Assembly: GCA_018398805.1 (NCBI GenBank)
Contig: JAGFBZ010000703.1
Span: 806,001-870,000 of the forward strand
Direction: 5' to 3'
DNA length: 64,000 nucleotides
DNA from: Hirundichthys speculiger
Taxonomy: Eukaryota; Chordata; Actinopteri; Beloniformes; Exocoetidae
Below, in pieces: positions 1 through 11,420 of this stretch; the first letter of the stretch is position 1, and the number at the start of each line of letters is the position of its first letter. Below the pieces are notes generated by a model, which was not told the DNA's origin, made no database searches, and saw only the letters and a list, made by a program, of their open reading frames with translations. The position numbers and the translations under genes were made by a program.

Positions 1-757
1 CTAGCTTTCTGAGTTAGCATCACTTTATTGTTGAATGACGAAGTTGCATAAAGTTACATGCAGGTGTCGCGACGACATGCCGTCCCTACATTCAGTAGTC
101 GCTTCGTCGGTTGCTGCTGACGGCAGCCCCGGATGGGTCTGAGAGCCCAATAACAGTTCATAAAAATAATAAAATATTCATGTGTAAAACAACTGAAACT
201 GATATTTTATGACGATCAAGTATTTTTTTGTTCAGCTTTGATATGATGTATACAAAAATGAATGTCTGAACACCTCAGTAATCTGAAACAATGCCTCAAA
301 GAAAAGTGGACCAACAAGATTCCCTGCTGATAGCTGTTCAGTCAGATGTACTTGGTTTTTCAAACACTGCTTCAACATTTTGAGAATCAATAATTGAACA
401 AAAATGTAATTTGTCATATGTTGTTGATGTTGTTATATGTGAGGTTATATTTAAGTAGTTTTACATCATGGTGAGGATTAGTTTTTAAAAGGGGGAGGTA
501 CTTTTGGACTTGGCTCTAAGTATTTATAATGAGAAGATTCAGTGTTGACAAAGCACAGCGGATCATGTGTAAGAGTGGGAAAAGAAGCAAGTTTTGTCTA
601 AAAATAATGCTTTTACAATAAAAATGATCCGTGTAAATTATTGTACAGAACAGGTATTGTGTAGAAGATGGAGGAGGTGGAGAAGGAAGAGAAGGGCACA
701 CCCTGACCAGAACATAACACCAGTGGCTTTCCTGGTGTGAGTGATGAGGACTGAGCT
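1..757. other. Gene-free flank, unrecognised
   Basis: I see no gene or known repeat here. A small CpG cluster lies at about 65-140, followed by AT-rich DNA. Short open frames are not supported by any recognisable protein motif. Confidence 0.5.
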
Positions 758-808
758 TGTGTGTGTGTGTGTGTGTGTGTGTGTAGGTGTGTGTGGGTGG
801 GTGTGTGT
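758..808. repeat. (TG)n microsatellite, interrupted at its end
   Basis: A pure TG run to about 784 is followed by interrupted GTGTAGG/GTGGG variants. Open frames on both strands here translate to Val-Cys or Thr-His repeats and are artefacts of the simple sequence. Confidence 0.95.
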
Positions 809-2644
809 AAAGAGGCAAGAGTCAGTGGTGGTGATGGTGGCATGTGTTAGGGGAAAGAGTGGATCGTTGATGGGGTGGGGTGAGGGACCGAAGCATTGGT
901 GCCAGCCTGACTGGAGCTGTCATCGCAGAGGAAATCAATTCAACAGCTCACAACTACACACTCAGAGCCCTACAGCGGTAACCTGACTCTGGACTATATG
1001 CAAAAGGGTCAAGCTGAGTCCCATCAGCTGGCCGGAGCCTCTCGTGTCACCCTCGGCTCCCCTGCACACTTCCCTTCATTCACCATATGCTCAGCGTGGT
1101 AGAATCGTCTGGAAAATGCAGCACAGATCAATCAGCGGCCTATTTAAAGCATCCATTAGCCAATGTTAAAACTTGCTCTGCTCCAAGTTGGCAATTCGTC
1201 TGCAGGTCACCTTACAGGCTCTGTGTTTGAGAGGAATGGAGCATTTTAATCAACAGTATTTTAGCTTCTTGCAAATTTATGATGGCAGTTGGCAGCTCCG
1301 TGCTTAAGGAAAGTGCCATCCTTAAGATTCCTTTTCTTTTTTCCATTTCTTTTCTTTTTTTTTTTTTCTTGCTCCAGATGGAAAGATACCATCTGCAATC
1401 GGTACGTATGAAAACTACAAGTCAGAGACACTCTGGCATGAACCAAGTGTAATGACTTCTCAGATGAACTCTTGTGAAATATTAAATTCAGATAATCACG
1501 CTTTACACATCTAACTACAACATTTATGTAAGCATTTTTTTATAATACTTATTTTTTTCATTTTCATTTTATTCCTCAAAGGAAACATGCAAGATGTAAT
1601 GATGAAACTAGATTGTTGTTATTTTTTTTTATCTTATTCATGCTCTTATTCTTTTTTTTTTTTTTAGTAAGGTGTATGTGCATTTATTTACTGTTGTCTT
1701 ACTTAGTATTTTTTTTTGTTTTCCTTTCCTTTATCAGACTTTAGTCTGTGACATTCAGATGAAGTACATGTAATAAAATATAAAGTAGGCTTTAGGTTGT
1801 AATACACTAGTTTGTTCTAAGGGGCTGTACATTTCTTTTCAGGATGTTTTCATCAGCATTATTTGCTAAACATCTACATATTTATTTTATTTTTTTTAGT
1901 ACACATTCCATTTCCTGCCAGTGTACTCAAGCTTATCAAGCTTACTAAACCATGATAATCAGGATATTTTTATCATAATGTTCAGATGAGGCAATCATAT
2001 ATTGTTTCAGCTCTAAAGCGCTCGATTTGTCGTCATTGCTCTGAGAGTTCGGCTCTTTGTCCATGCCTAGTGATATGCCATTTCCCCCCTTGCTGTAATC
2101 CTGAAATAATCCATGCATTGTCCCTGTGCTGTTTGATCTCTGTCAAGCTTCTTATTTAAGTAGCACATGCAGTTTGCTCAGTTATAATCACTGCTGTTAG
2201 GAAACAAAAAATAAAAGATAAAAAAAAAAAGAATTAAAAATCAGCCTACAATTCTGTAGTCATGATCCTTGTCCAAGTACTGTCTACATTTCTAAATAAA
2301 GAATATTTCTATAGTTCATGTGAGAAGATGAGAGGGGTTTTGTTGCAAACTGTAGGTTTATAAACACGGTAGATATCTTTGTATTAAAGAATAGACACAT
2401 ATCCTTGTGTTTTTTTTAATTTATCATTACACTTCTGTTTGACAAAAGACTAAATTCATCAAAGAAACTCATCAAACTGTTGACCGCTAATTCTTTCTCC
2501 AAGCTAATTTTTCAGATATAATGTAAGATTTTTGTTTCCCTTGCAATAAAACCTCTACTTCAGTAAATCACTTTGTCTTTGTCTCCATCCCTTCAGACCA
2601 TACAAGTCTCCTGTGTGGTCACTTCAGCTGTAATATAACTGCAG
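809..2644. other. Gene-free AT-rich stretch
   Basis: No coding feature is supported. It holds several T-runs (around 1354, 1622, 1652) and an A-run near 2221. Two less biased patches (about 900-1200 and 2010-2190) have the mixed, non-repetitive texture of possible conserved non-coding DNA. That is an impression only. Confidence 0.4.
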
Positions 2645-2739
2645 ACACCAAGTACTGACATTATCTTCTTCTTCTTCGCCACAGGGAATCATCCTCCTAC
2701 ATCTAACTCTTTCTTCTGCATCTCCCACACCAACTAACT

Positions 2740-3394
2740 TCATAACTTCATGTCCTCTTTCTCTACATCCATAAATCTCCACTTTGGTCTTCCTCTCGGC
2801 CTCCTGTCTGGCAGTTTCAACCTCATCATCCTGCTACTGATATATTCACTATCCCTCCACTGTATGTGTCCAAACCATCTCAGTCTGGTCTCTCTGACTT
2901 TATCTCCAAAACATCTAACATGTGTTGTCCCTCTGATGTTCTCATTCCTGATCCGATCCATCCTCATCACTCCCAAAGAGAACCTCAACATTTTAATTTT
3001 TCCAACCTCCGACTCTGCCTCCTGTCTTTTCCTCGGCACCACAGTCTCTAATCCATACAACAGTGTAGGTCTCACCACTGTCTTGTATACATTTTCCTTT
3101 ATTCTTGCTGATACTCTTTTATCATACATCTTCATCCTTAATCACACTAACCTGTTGCAAATCCTTCCCATCTCTACCTCTCTGCCTCTCCAACCTGTAT
3201 AAGTCAGTCTCTCCCTCCTTCCTACCCAACCTACCATAAAAATCATCATATGCCCTTTGTTTGGCCTTTGCCACCTCTACTCTGTGCTCCTGTCCACTCT
3301 CTTCAGTCCTCTCAGTGTCCCACTTCTTACTCCTGCATTTCCTCATTCCACCACCAGGTCTCCTTGTCTGTTTTCCTGCCAGGTGACACACCAA
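2740..3394 (-). pseudogene. RTE LINE linker fused to polyprotein C-terminus, RT core deleted
   Basis: The upstream open segment (3394 to 3122) carries a Lys/Arg-rich linker with KKWDTERTEES and EVAKAKQRAYDDFYGRL, which normally precedes the reverse transcriptase. The downstream segment (3135 to 2740) carries VYKTVVRPTLLYGLET, RWFGHIQWRDSEYI and RRPRGRPKWRF, which normally follow it. The two overlap by about 14 bases in different frames near 3122-3135, so fingers, palm and catalytic YxDD region are gone. I infer one internal deletion with a frameshift at the junction. No functional enzyme can be made. The strand matches the endonuclease relic next to it. Confidence 0.85.
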
Positions 3395-3399
3395 GTACT

Positions 3400-4085
3400 C
3401 TCTTACCTGTCTCCCTGATCTAGAAGCACCTCCTGACCACCCAGAACCTGTCTCAACTCCTTTCTGAAAGCAACACTCTTCCTTTTTCAGCTACCACCAC
3501 TTTGTCCTCTGCTCTGCCTTTGTCCTCTTCATCTTCCTCACCACCAGAGTCATCCATACACCACCATCCTATGCTAACTGGCTACACTCTCACCTACCAG
3601 AAATTATTAACTCCAGCCATTTCTATCCTTTTGGTAAGTCTACCACCATCTGACCTTCTTCATTCCTGTCTTGAATATCAAACCTGCCCATTACTTCCTC
3701 ATCACCTCTGTTGCCTTCTCCAACATGACCACTGAAGTCTTCTCCAATCACTACTCTTTCATCCCTGAGGATACTCTGCATCATTTCATCTACCTCGCTC
3801 CAGAATTACTATTTTTCTTAGAACTCACATCTGTACAACACTGAACATCACATCTTTAATCTATAGCTCCAGACCTATCACTCTGACACTCTTTTCACCA
3901 CCAGAACATTCCTGACAAGCTACTCCTTCAAGATCATTCTTACTCCATCTCTCTTTACATACATACTATGAATAAACAACTTGAACCTTGTTCCTAAGCT
4001 TTTAGCGTTGCTTCCTTTCCACCTGGTCTCCTGAACACACAGCATATCCACCTTCCTTCTCAGCATCATGTCAACCAACTGTCTG
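3400..4085 (-). pseudogene. RTE LINE endonuclease domain, decayed
   Basis: Reading the minus strand, the block VDMLCVQETRWKGS (about 4020-4065) is the N-terminal motif of AP-like endonucleases. SGHVGEGNRGDEEVMGR (about 3690-3740) is the central catalytic-region motif of RTE endonucleases, and LVGESVAS-HRMVV (about 3550-3600) is the late conserved block. The blocks lie in the correct order but in different frames with stops between them, so this is a pseudogene. In a working element the domain nicks target DNA to prime reverse transcription. The region is continuous with the linker fragment at 3122-3394. Confidence 0.8.
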
Positions 4086-4379
4086 GGTGTAAGTCAACAG
4101 AATTGATGGTGGTTGTTGAGAACTCAGGTCTTGACTGATCCAGAATGGGGTTCATGGGTCTTGTGATTGTGATAGTTTGGCATAGGTTTTACTTTGAATG
4201 CCCTACCTGATGCAACCTTCTGCATTTATCCAGGCTTGGGATTGGGATGAGCTCAGAAAGACACTGACACTGCCTTACACCAAGTACTGACAAATACCAT
4301 GCAAAGCAAGGTCTTACATTATCTGATAATTTATCTGATATTTTTATCATAATATCATAATATCTTAAATTATTAGCTC

Positions 4380-5369
4380 CATGTGTGAAAATGATGTTTC
4401 ATGCTCCCTTAACCAGTCTTTCATAATTTGAGCCCGATGAATCCTGGCATTGTCATCTTTGAATATGCCCGTGCCATCAGGAAAGGAAAAATCCATTGAG
4501 TGAATAACCTGGAATAACCTGGTCATTCAGTATATTCAGTGACCTCATTCTTTGAGCTCATACTGTTGCTGAACCTGGACCTGACCAACTGCAGCTACCC
4601 CAGATCAGAACACTGCCCCCACAGGCTGGTACATTAGGCACTAGGCATGATGGGAGCATCATTTCATCTGCCTCTCTTTTTACCCTGATGTGTCCATCAC
4701 TCTGGAACAGGGTCAATCTGGACTCATCAGACCACATGACCTTCTTCCATTGATCCAGAGTCCAATCTTCATGCTCCCTAACAAATTGAAGCCTTTTTTT
4801 TTCCTAGTTAGCCTCACTGATTAGTGGTTTTCTTAAGGCTGCACAGCTGTTCAGTCCCAATCCCTTGAATTCCCTTCACATTGTGGGTGTGGAAATTTTC
4901 TTACTTTCTCTATTAAACAGCCATGAGTTCTACTGTTGTTTTTCTTCAACTTGATCTCACCAAACATTTAAGTCAGGGGTGTCCAAACTCGGTCCTCGAG
5001 GGCCGCTGTCCTGCATATCTTAGATGTTTCCCTGAAATAACACACCTGATTCTAATGATTTGATTACCATCAGATCATCCAGATGAGGTCTTTACGACCC
5101 ATTCATTTGAATCAGGTGTGCTGAAGCAGAGAACATCTAAGACTTGCAGGACAGCGGCCCTCGAGGACTGGAGTTGGACACCCCTGATTTAAGTGATCGC
5201 GGATCAGGATCACTGATGATTTTTTTCCAGGCACATTTCCTCCTCGAAGACGATGGGTCCCCACTATCCTTCCAGTTTTTAATAATGCGTTGGACAGTTC
5301 TTAACCCAATTTTGGCAGTTTCTGCAGTCTCCTTAATGTTTTCTCTGCATGATGCATGACAATGATTTG
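4380..5369 (-). pseudogene. Tc1/mariner transposase relic, split by a hAT-like insertion
   Basis: The minus strand reads as a Tc1-like transposase. The N-terminal helix-turn-helix region with ENIKETAETAKIGLRTVQR and KNWKDSGDPSSSRRKCAWKK lies at about 5195-5355. After the inserted element, the DDE domain resumes at about 4973. [15 protein letters not shown] near 4425-4460 holds the second catalytic Asp. The sequence stops matching near 4380, just before the PPQSPDLNP block, so the third catalytic residue is missing. Several stops are present. The terminal inverted repeats are not recognisable: the right side runs straight into the repeat field at 5370. Confidence 0.85.
4974..5186. mobile_element. 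Non-autonomous hAT-like element, 213 bp, in the Tc1 relic
   Basis: The ends are inverted repeats (CAGGGGTGTCCAA and TTGGACACCCCTG), flanked by the exact 8-bp duplication ATTTAAGT at 4966-4973 and 5187-5194. Eight-base duplications and CAGGGGT-type ends are typical of hAT elements. Removing the element and one duplication restores continuity of the Tc1 frame region, so it inserted after the Tc1 element. Inside, ACACACCTGATTCTAAT and ATTTGAATCAGGTGTG form a second inverted pair. A diverged relative lies at 43956-44178. Confidence 0.93.
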
Positions 5370-6250
5370 ACCTGGTAACGCTTCCTACAGTCCGGTATTT
5401 ACCAGGTACAGTAAAGTGTATTTACTAAGTAATAACCAAGTAATTAGATGTAATTACCAAGTACTTTCCCCATGTAATTACCCAGTATTACCATATAAAT
5501 ACGGCATTTACCCAATATTTACCTGGTAGATACGCAGTAATTGTATATTGTAGATTTTAGACCTGGTTGTTAAAAATATTTAGCTGATATTTATCTGGTA
5601 AATACCAACAAGTTACCTGGTATTTACTAGATATTTTCCTGACAACTACCAGGTATTTACCCAATAATTACCTAGTAGATATCCTGCAATTGCAGATTGT
5701 AGTCTATGAACCGACTGAATGTGTCTATATGTGACTTTGTTACGGTGATAATAAGTGAGATATTTACCTGGTAATTACCAGGTATTTACTAAAAATGATC
5801 ATGTATTTACCTGATAACTACCACTTATTTGCCTGGTAATTATCTGAATATTTACCTGGTAAATACAAGAACTAGTTACCTGGTATTTACTAGATATATA
5901 CTGAAAACTACCAGGTATTTATACAGGAATTATGGATTATGTATTACCAATCAACCTGCGTAGTGACAGTGAAGGTAGTAATGGCTCTGATATTTACCTG
6001 GTAAGTGCCTAGTATTTACCTGATAACTTGCAACTATTTACTAAGTAATGACTTTCTAATTACCCAGTAGTCACAATTTACCAATTAACCTCCATGTATT
6101 TATGCAGATATTAACTGGTATTTACCCAGTAATTAAAAATGTGGACCACGTACATGTCAATACATTAGCAGGTAAAACCTTTTGAATTACCCTGTAATAA
6201 AGGTGGAACTGTAATGTAAAATGAAGCGTGGTTTGTTTTCATGGTATTAC
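5370..6250. repeat. Self-complementary TACCTGGTA repeat field, possibly a DNA-transposon body
   Basis: Dozens of variants of TATTTACCTGGTA and its complement TACCAGGTATTTAC fill the stretch, with ACCTGGT and ACCAGGT alternating at irregular spacing. Almost every segment can therefore pair with a neighbour. The outer ends (GGTAACGCTTCC...ACAGTCC on the left, and near 6200-6232 CTGTAATGTAAAATGAAGCG) are loosely inverted copies of each other, which suggests a non-autonomous DNA element. No target duplication is clear. Nothing is coding. Confidence 0.65.
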
Positions 6251-6632
6251 TTTCCTGGTGATTAGTTGTTGTGTTACAGGTATGGTAGTTTTTACATGTC
6301 AGATTAACCTTGAAATAAATCATACTTCCTCTAAGTGATTGATTGTGCCGGTTATCCAATTTTGCCACGATGGGCCAGTAATGGAGAACATCCTGGATGG
6401 GTCTAAAAGATCAACCAAATGTTTGAAGAAAAAAAAAGTAAAAAAAAAAAAAAAAAAAAATCAAGCTAATTGTGCAGAGCTGGTGTGCAAATAGTTTTAC
6501 CCTACATTTCTGTTTAGGGAATGATGGGGAAATATAGATGCAAAGTGAGTAGAAATTGAAAAAGAAATGAAGAGGAAAGAATGAGAGGAAAGCCAAACCA
6601 GCGGCTGAATTTGGAATATTGTCCCCTGGATG

Positions 6633-6680
<48 letters not shown>

Positions 6681-6700
6681 GTTAATGGAGAAATAGAGTG
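6251..6700. other. A- and T-run rich spacer
   Basis: No gene. It contains an A-run at about 6437-6460 and a long T-run at about 6640-6677, which could be an old poly(A) tail on the minus strand. No retroposon body is recognisable next to either. Confidence 0.6.
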
Positions 6701-6714
6701 TGTGGCGTATTTAA

Positions 6715-7260
6715 TGGGTTTTGTTTTTATTGTACAGCGCTGAATAATTAACTGGGAAGCAGCATGTCACATAGATTTATCTTTTAATTAAAATAACGTG
6801 GTTCACGCATATTTGAGTGGTAGTCCAAATAAATGCAATATCCAAATTTATGTTTTGTTTATCTTCCTGTTAATTATCCGGAGATTGTTCACTGTACAGC
6901 CCTTCATATTCCCTCTCTCTGCATCTGTCTCTCCCCCTCTCTCTGCCTCTTTCTCCCAGTAATAACTAGTCAGGTTTTATTAATTTATAGATAATTGTGA
7001 CTATGTGAATAAGGTGCATGGCATGAAAGCAGCTCATTCTTATAAAGTGAGATGAATGTGTTGGGCTGGCTGATTCCTCCGCTGCACTGCAATAAAGAGA
7101 GCAAAATTCTTCTGCCCTTGTCTCCAGAATTACCCTAATTTCCAATATATGTTCTCTCATTAGAGCTGGAACATGTGGAAACAGCCAGCCAGTGACTCCT
7201 CGGATACATGTAGCAGTCCACACATTGACATATTTCAACAAAGGACAAAGGCTGGGCACC
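6715..7260. promoter_or_regulatory. Possible conserved non-coding element cluster
   Basis: This stretch is non-repetitive and not coding. It is dense in homeodomain-type ATTA/TAAT cores (ATTAATTTATAGATAATTG at about 6977, CTTTTAATTAAAATAACG at about 6782), SOX-like ACAAAG words and an intact CAATAAAG word. It includes one CT-rich interruption (about 6910-6958). The texture resembles vertebrate developmental enhancers. The basis is visual impression only, with no alignment. Confidence 0.3.
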
Positions 7261-7576
7261 TAGCCATTTTTAAATAATAACCTTTCAGTGTGTTTCCCTT
7301 ATCTGAGGCTCCCCAAATGCAGAGCATGTGACGTAGGTGTGACGTTCAGATATCAGGAAAACAGTTATGTCAGGTTGACTACATAAGGACCATACCTGCT
7401 TTAGGCCAGAAAATATTTTATTCATTTATTATTGTATTTTATTTTTATTAGGCTATGTCTACTGCTGACTTTCAGGCTCAGTTTGGTCCTGCTTACAGTA
7501 TTTGTCAACATCATGTTGGGATACAGTTGGGCCCGACACAAAAAGCTGTTTCATTGGGGCTAAGGCCCAAGATGCC

Positions 7577-7617
7577 CCCCCCCCCACCCCCCACCCCCAC
7601 TCCCCCACCCCCACCCA
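7577..7617. repeat. C-rich low-complexity tract (C/CA)n
   Basis: A run of C broken by single A and T bases. It accounts for the Gly-rich open frame on the minus strand, which is not a gene. Confidence 0.95.
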
Positions 7618-7944
7618 AACTTTGATTGGCTTAAACTGTGTTACCAATAATAAAGCCACACAAAAGAATAAATGATAAAGAAAGGACTGGAAAATTTGAG
7701 GCTTTGTTTCAGAACTATGGACAGCTCCGTTTCATGTTCATAGGAATTTTGAAATCATGCTGTTGTTAAATCTTCAAATCCTATTTCATGACTAAATCAG
7801 TGAATTACAGTTTAGGAGAAAAAGTCCCTAAAGTAGTTCTTACCACCCTGTCAGTCATGCTGTATATTTCCTGTATATTTCACGACTGTGAGCTACTTTC
7901 CTCATTGCTGGTGTGTAACATGGTATCATGTTATGTTCATGATG

Positions 7945-8166
7945 CCATGTTACTGAACTATTCACTTTGTGCTGTAAGTGTGCATGTGTGTGCTGTGTGT
8001 GTGGGTCTATGTGTGTGTGGGTCTATGTGTGTGGGGGGGGGGGGGGGCAGGTTTTTATTATCTGTTGTGATCCTGTTTTGTTTTATTTTGTGAAGCACTT
8101 TTGTGTTGCATTTTTAATGGATGAAAAGTGCTATATAAATAAAGTTTGATTTGATTTGATTTGATA
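7945..8166 (+). mobile_element. Retroposon 3' tail, family A
   Basis: The block from TTCACTTTGTGCTGTAAGTG through a GT-rich centre, GGTTTTTATTAT, TTTATTTTGTGAAGCACTTT and GTGCTATATAAATAAAG ends in a (TTTGA)n repeat at 8144-8166. The same block occurs on the minus strand inside the Gypsy element at 25062-25465, with a GAT-repeat tail. This shows that it is an interspersed retroposon tail and not a unique exon. Whether the parent is a LINE or a SINE I cannot say. A G-run at about 8032-8047 interrupts the centre. Confidence 0.75.
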
Positions 8167-8580
8167 TGTTCAGAGAGTATAAACCCAGAAGGGATCTTAG
8201 ATCCAAGGACTTGGGTCAACTAGTCCAGACCAGAGTCCCAGACTAAACATGGAGAAGCAGCATTTGGCTGTTATGCTGCAAACAAGTGGAACAAACTTCC
8301 AGTGGAGATTAAACTTTCATCAACTGTAGGTTTTATGTCCAGGTTAAACACATTTCTCTTTTCATTTGCCTATCCATGAAATCTGCACAGTATCTTTTAC
8401 TTTGTCTAGCTTCTTTTAATCATTTTGATTTGTTTAAGTATTTTATATCACCTTATTATGATTCATTTTATTGTTTTTTTTTCTTTCTTTATATATTTTT
8501 AATGTTTTATGTAAAGCACTTCGAACTGTCTTATAAATGAAAATGTGCTATACAAATAAACTTTGCTTGCCTGCTTGCTA
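8167..8580 (+). pseudogene. LINE ORF2 C-terminus and 3' tail (L2/Rex1-like)
   Basis: Frame-broken translation of about 8180-8350 gives blocks around KPRRDLRSKDLGQLV, then the pattern of a LINE C-terminus (WNKLP-like region, then a KxFLFSLAYP-like stretch). It is followed by an untranslated tail ending TGTGCTATACAAATAAACTT and short TTGCC-type repeats at about 8563-8580. Such C-termini are common in teleost L2/Rex1-group elements. Only the last part of the element is present, as expected from 5' truncation during reverse transcription. It sits directly against the family A tail. Confidence 0.6.
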
Positions 8581-10767
8581 TCATGAACTAATATGCAGTC
8601 ATCACAAGAGCTGGCTGAGATGGGAATCCAGTTACTTTGGCAGGTTTTTTTTTTTTCCTCCAATATTATAGACGAGACCATAATAAAGAGAAGACCCTTC
8701 CTAAAAATTACCCTTCCAATATTTTTTCAAATGAAATTGAAACTGATATTTAAGAGATTCATTTTTGTAGAACTTTGCTATATTCCAGTTCAAACTTATC
8801 ATTGGTTGATGTTGACATGTGTGTTTCTGTGTTTATCAAACTCTTAATTCCTTTTTCGTTGAAACTCAAAGGCATAGCTCTGGCTCAATCAGTGTTAAGT
8901 CATTTTCAGAATATGAATGCAAACTGTTTATAGTGTGCATGTACACACGAAACATGGTGTAATTTTAATTAAAATAAATGTTTTATTCCAACATGTTACA
9001 CATTTATCATTGGATGGATTTAGTCTTGTATCTGCTTCCAACCCTGACTGACTTCCAGCATCACTCTGTCCATAATTTAGGCTGTAAATTGTGCAATAGA
9101 CTTTCAAATAACATCAGAGAACAAGGACGTATGTCAATGCATGGGCTGCTGAACAGACATGGCCATTTATGTCCACAGGTGACTATGTGACTGAAACATC
9201 TACATGCCACCCATTTAAATAATGTACATATGTCAGAAATCCCTAATGACCTATGGGAGGTGTGGATGGGTTAGTGATTCATATATGACTGGAAGGACTC
9301 ACAGAAATGAACATCCCAACAACAGCTTATTAGCTTAAACTCTACCCCAGTCAGTTAGAAATGCACAAACCTTTCAGATGAGAGCCTTTCATCTTCAAGA
9401 ACCAAGAAAAGAAGTACGGTTGCCTTCTATTCAAGCAATTAGAGACACGCAACGAGGAGCAACTGAGAGGCACAAAGTTATGGCTTTGAATATCAGTGGT
9501 TTACTGACTAATTCTGTTTAATGACTATGTTCCACGGTTCCAGGTCAAAGGGTCAAAAATGCAACAACTGATGTGGTACTCTTATCTATAACATTAATAT
9601 GTGGTTGTGAGTGACTGTACATGTCATGTGACAGCAGACAGTGTAAGGTCCCCCTGAGAGGCTAGTAATGGAGACATCAGCAGGATAACAGAGTCAGAGC
9701 CCTGACAGTCATCCACTAAGACACACACAATTCCACATCCTATACTGAAGCTAAATACTCTAAAGCCACAACTGGCTCAAACACACTTAGCAGAGCCACG
9801 GTGCATTGTGGCTTCACAGCAGAAAAACACAAGAGTCCTTTTCTGATGCTCTCATGCTTTAAAATGAGGCCTTAAATTTTCATGATCAACCTTTTTTTTT
9901 TCCTTTTTTAATTTTCAGCATTAATTTAGATGCAAATTATTTGAAGAAGGTACTCTATGCTGTAAAAGCCAGTCCACAGTGTGAAGTGGACAAATGTCCA
10001 TTAGCCACATTCAACATCAAAAACTATGAGGTTAGAGAAGATTGAATACTTCTCTAGATTTCCTGTGATGGAGACTCAACAATAAAGTATAATTCAAAAT
10101 CAATACTTGAAAACATGGCTTTCAATATGCACTATTTTGTAAAAAACGTCTGCATTTATGTTTCTATCTGTAACCACAAAACGTGTTCTTTGAAATGTAT
10201 ATCTATAAAGTAGCTCTCTAGTCATTTGTGGATGTTTTCCCTTTTTGCTTGTTTGTGCATTCAGACTGAAGCTTGCAAGCTCACATACACTCGTGTATTT
10301 TCACACAGGCAAATGCTTTTTGACTGGTTTATTATGTGGTTTGGTATACAATGAAAAGAGGGCAAGGCCACCAGCTTTGACTCAGCTATTCTCTTTGCAT
10401 TCACCCTTTTGTACTGCGTCACCTGTTCATGCCACACCACAAGATGATCACTTTCATTTTATGAGCTAGAAGAAATCTCCTTCACTAAAAAAGTAAAAGA
10501 TTACAACAGTGGTGATGGTAATAAACTGTGATGAAAACCGTTGTGTCAACGGATCTCGTACGATGAGTATTGTTTTAAACGACAAAATGTGTCGCTACTT
10601 GAAAACTCCAGTCCAATGAGACACTGCTTTAATGAAGATTTCTTTTTGCTCATGTAATGCAATAAAGGACAGCATTGACCCCAACCTGTGTGCTGTTACG
10701 TATCAAGCACAGGTAAACAGCTAACTTAGCTGAAGTTCCAAACCAGCCAAGGTTAATACTATACACT
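8581..10767. other. Gene-free stretch
   Basis: I see no gene, no complete repeat and no clear signal. AT-rich unique DNA with scattered short T-runs (around 8645 and 9893). Confidence 0.5.
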
Positions 10768-10802
10768 GTGTGTGTACATGTGCATGTGTGTGTGTGTGCG
10801 CA
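10768..10802. repeat. (GT)n microsatellite
   Basis: Interrupted GT repeat with GTACATGTGCATG in its middle. Confidence 0.85.
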
Positions 10803-11017
10803 AAATCAGTTATCTTAAATAATAATAAATAGAAAGCCACGTTGTTTTATTTAACTTTACTCTCAGTATGTTTTTTCATTTAATACAAATACATAAACTT
10901 TTTCTTTTTTGTAAAATGGTAGAAATTACCTAAATATTATTATTATTTAAGTCAAAGCAGAATTTGAACCGGCTGCAAATTGACAGTAACTCTGCCCTTA
11001 AATAGCAACATTTTTGA

Positions 11018-11040
11018 TTTTTTTTTTTTTTTTTTTTTTG
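11018..11040. repeat. T-run
   Basis: About 22 consecutive T, preceded by GATT and followed by GACAG. A poly(A) tail on the minus strand is possible, but no body is visible. Confidence 0.85.
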
Positions 11041-11189
11041 ACAGTGGCAATTTATCTTTCCTGAGTTAAAATCTAACTGGATATTAAAAGTGTGTATCTT
11101 AACCAGTTCTGTTGTTCCATTGCATGTGTTGATTGAGGGTGTGCTGAAGGATGTCAGTCCTTCCTCAGTCTTTTCACTTACGTCCATCA

Positions 11190-11420
11190 TCTGCCACCCA
11201 GTTCTGCCCCACCTCCTTCTCACTTACACCATCGAGAAGTCAGAGGGAATATGGTCTCTTTTTTCCATCATAATTAAACAAGTTCTTGCCTTTGTTCCAT
11301 GTCCATTAGCTGGGCCCATAGTACTGCTTTAGAAATGGTCATTATCGCAGACAGAAATAGGACCATAAATTTGCTGTTAATGAAAATGTCAATTAGTGGT
11401 CTGTTGTGTTAGAAGGGGGC
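11190..11420. promoter_or_regulatory. Possible conserved non-coding element
   Basis: Unique DNA of mixed composition with TCATAATTAAACAAG, GTCCATTAGCTGGGCCC, AAATGGTCATTATCGC and GTTAATGAAAATGTCAATTAG. Homeodomain-like cores are spaced over about 200 bases. No coding potential. Visual impression only. Confidence 0.25.

Larger units (their letters stand above)
2661..4276 (-). mobile_element. RTE-type LINE, internally deleted, with perfect 16-bp target duplication
   Basis: Both outer ends are bounded by the same 16 bases, ACACCAAGTACTGACA, at 2645-2660 and 4277-4292. On the minus strand the element starts near 4276 with an untranslated leader, then an AP-endonuclease region, then the linker before the reverse transcriptase. 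It then jumps directly to the extreme C-terminus of the polyprotein and ends in a GAA/GAT-rich 3' tail at 2661-2675. The reverse transcriptase core is missing. The exact target duplication shows that the present ends are the original insertion ends. The family call (RTE clade, as in teleost Expander/RTE elements) rests on recognised protein blocks and not on a database search. Confidence 0.88.

Noticed and set aside
741..986. Open frames over the (TG)n tract, both strands
   Set aside because: The translation is Val-Cys or Thr-His repeat plus unrelated sequence, as expected for a microsatellite free of stop codons.
2750..3202. 150-codon plus-strand frame
   Set aside because: Reverse strand of the RTE C-terminus, which is recognised on the minus strand.
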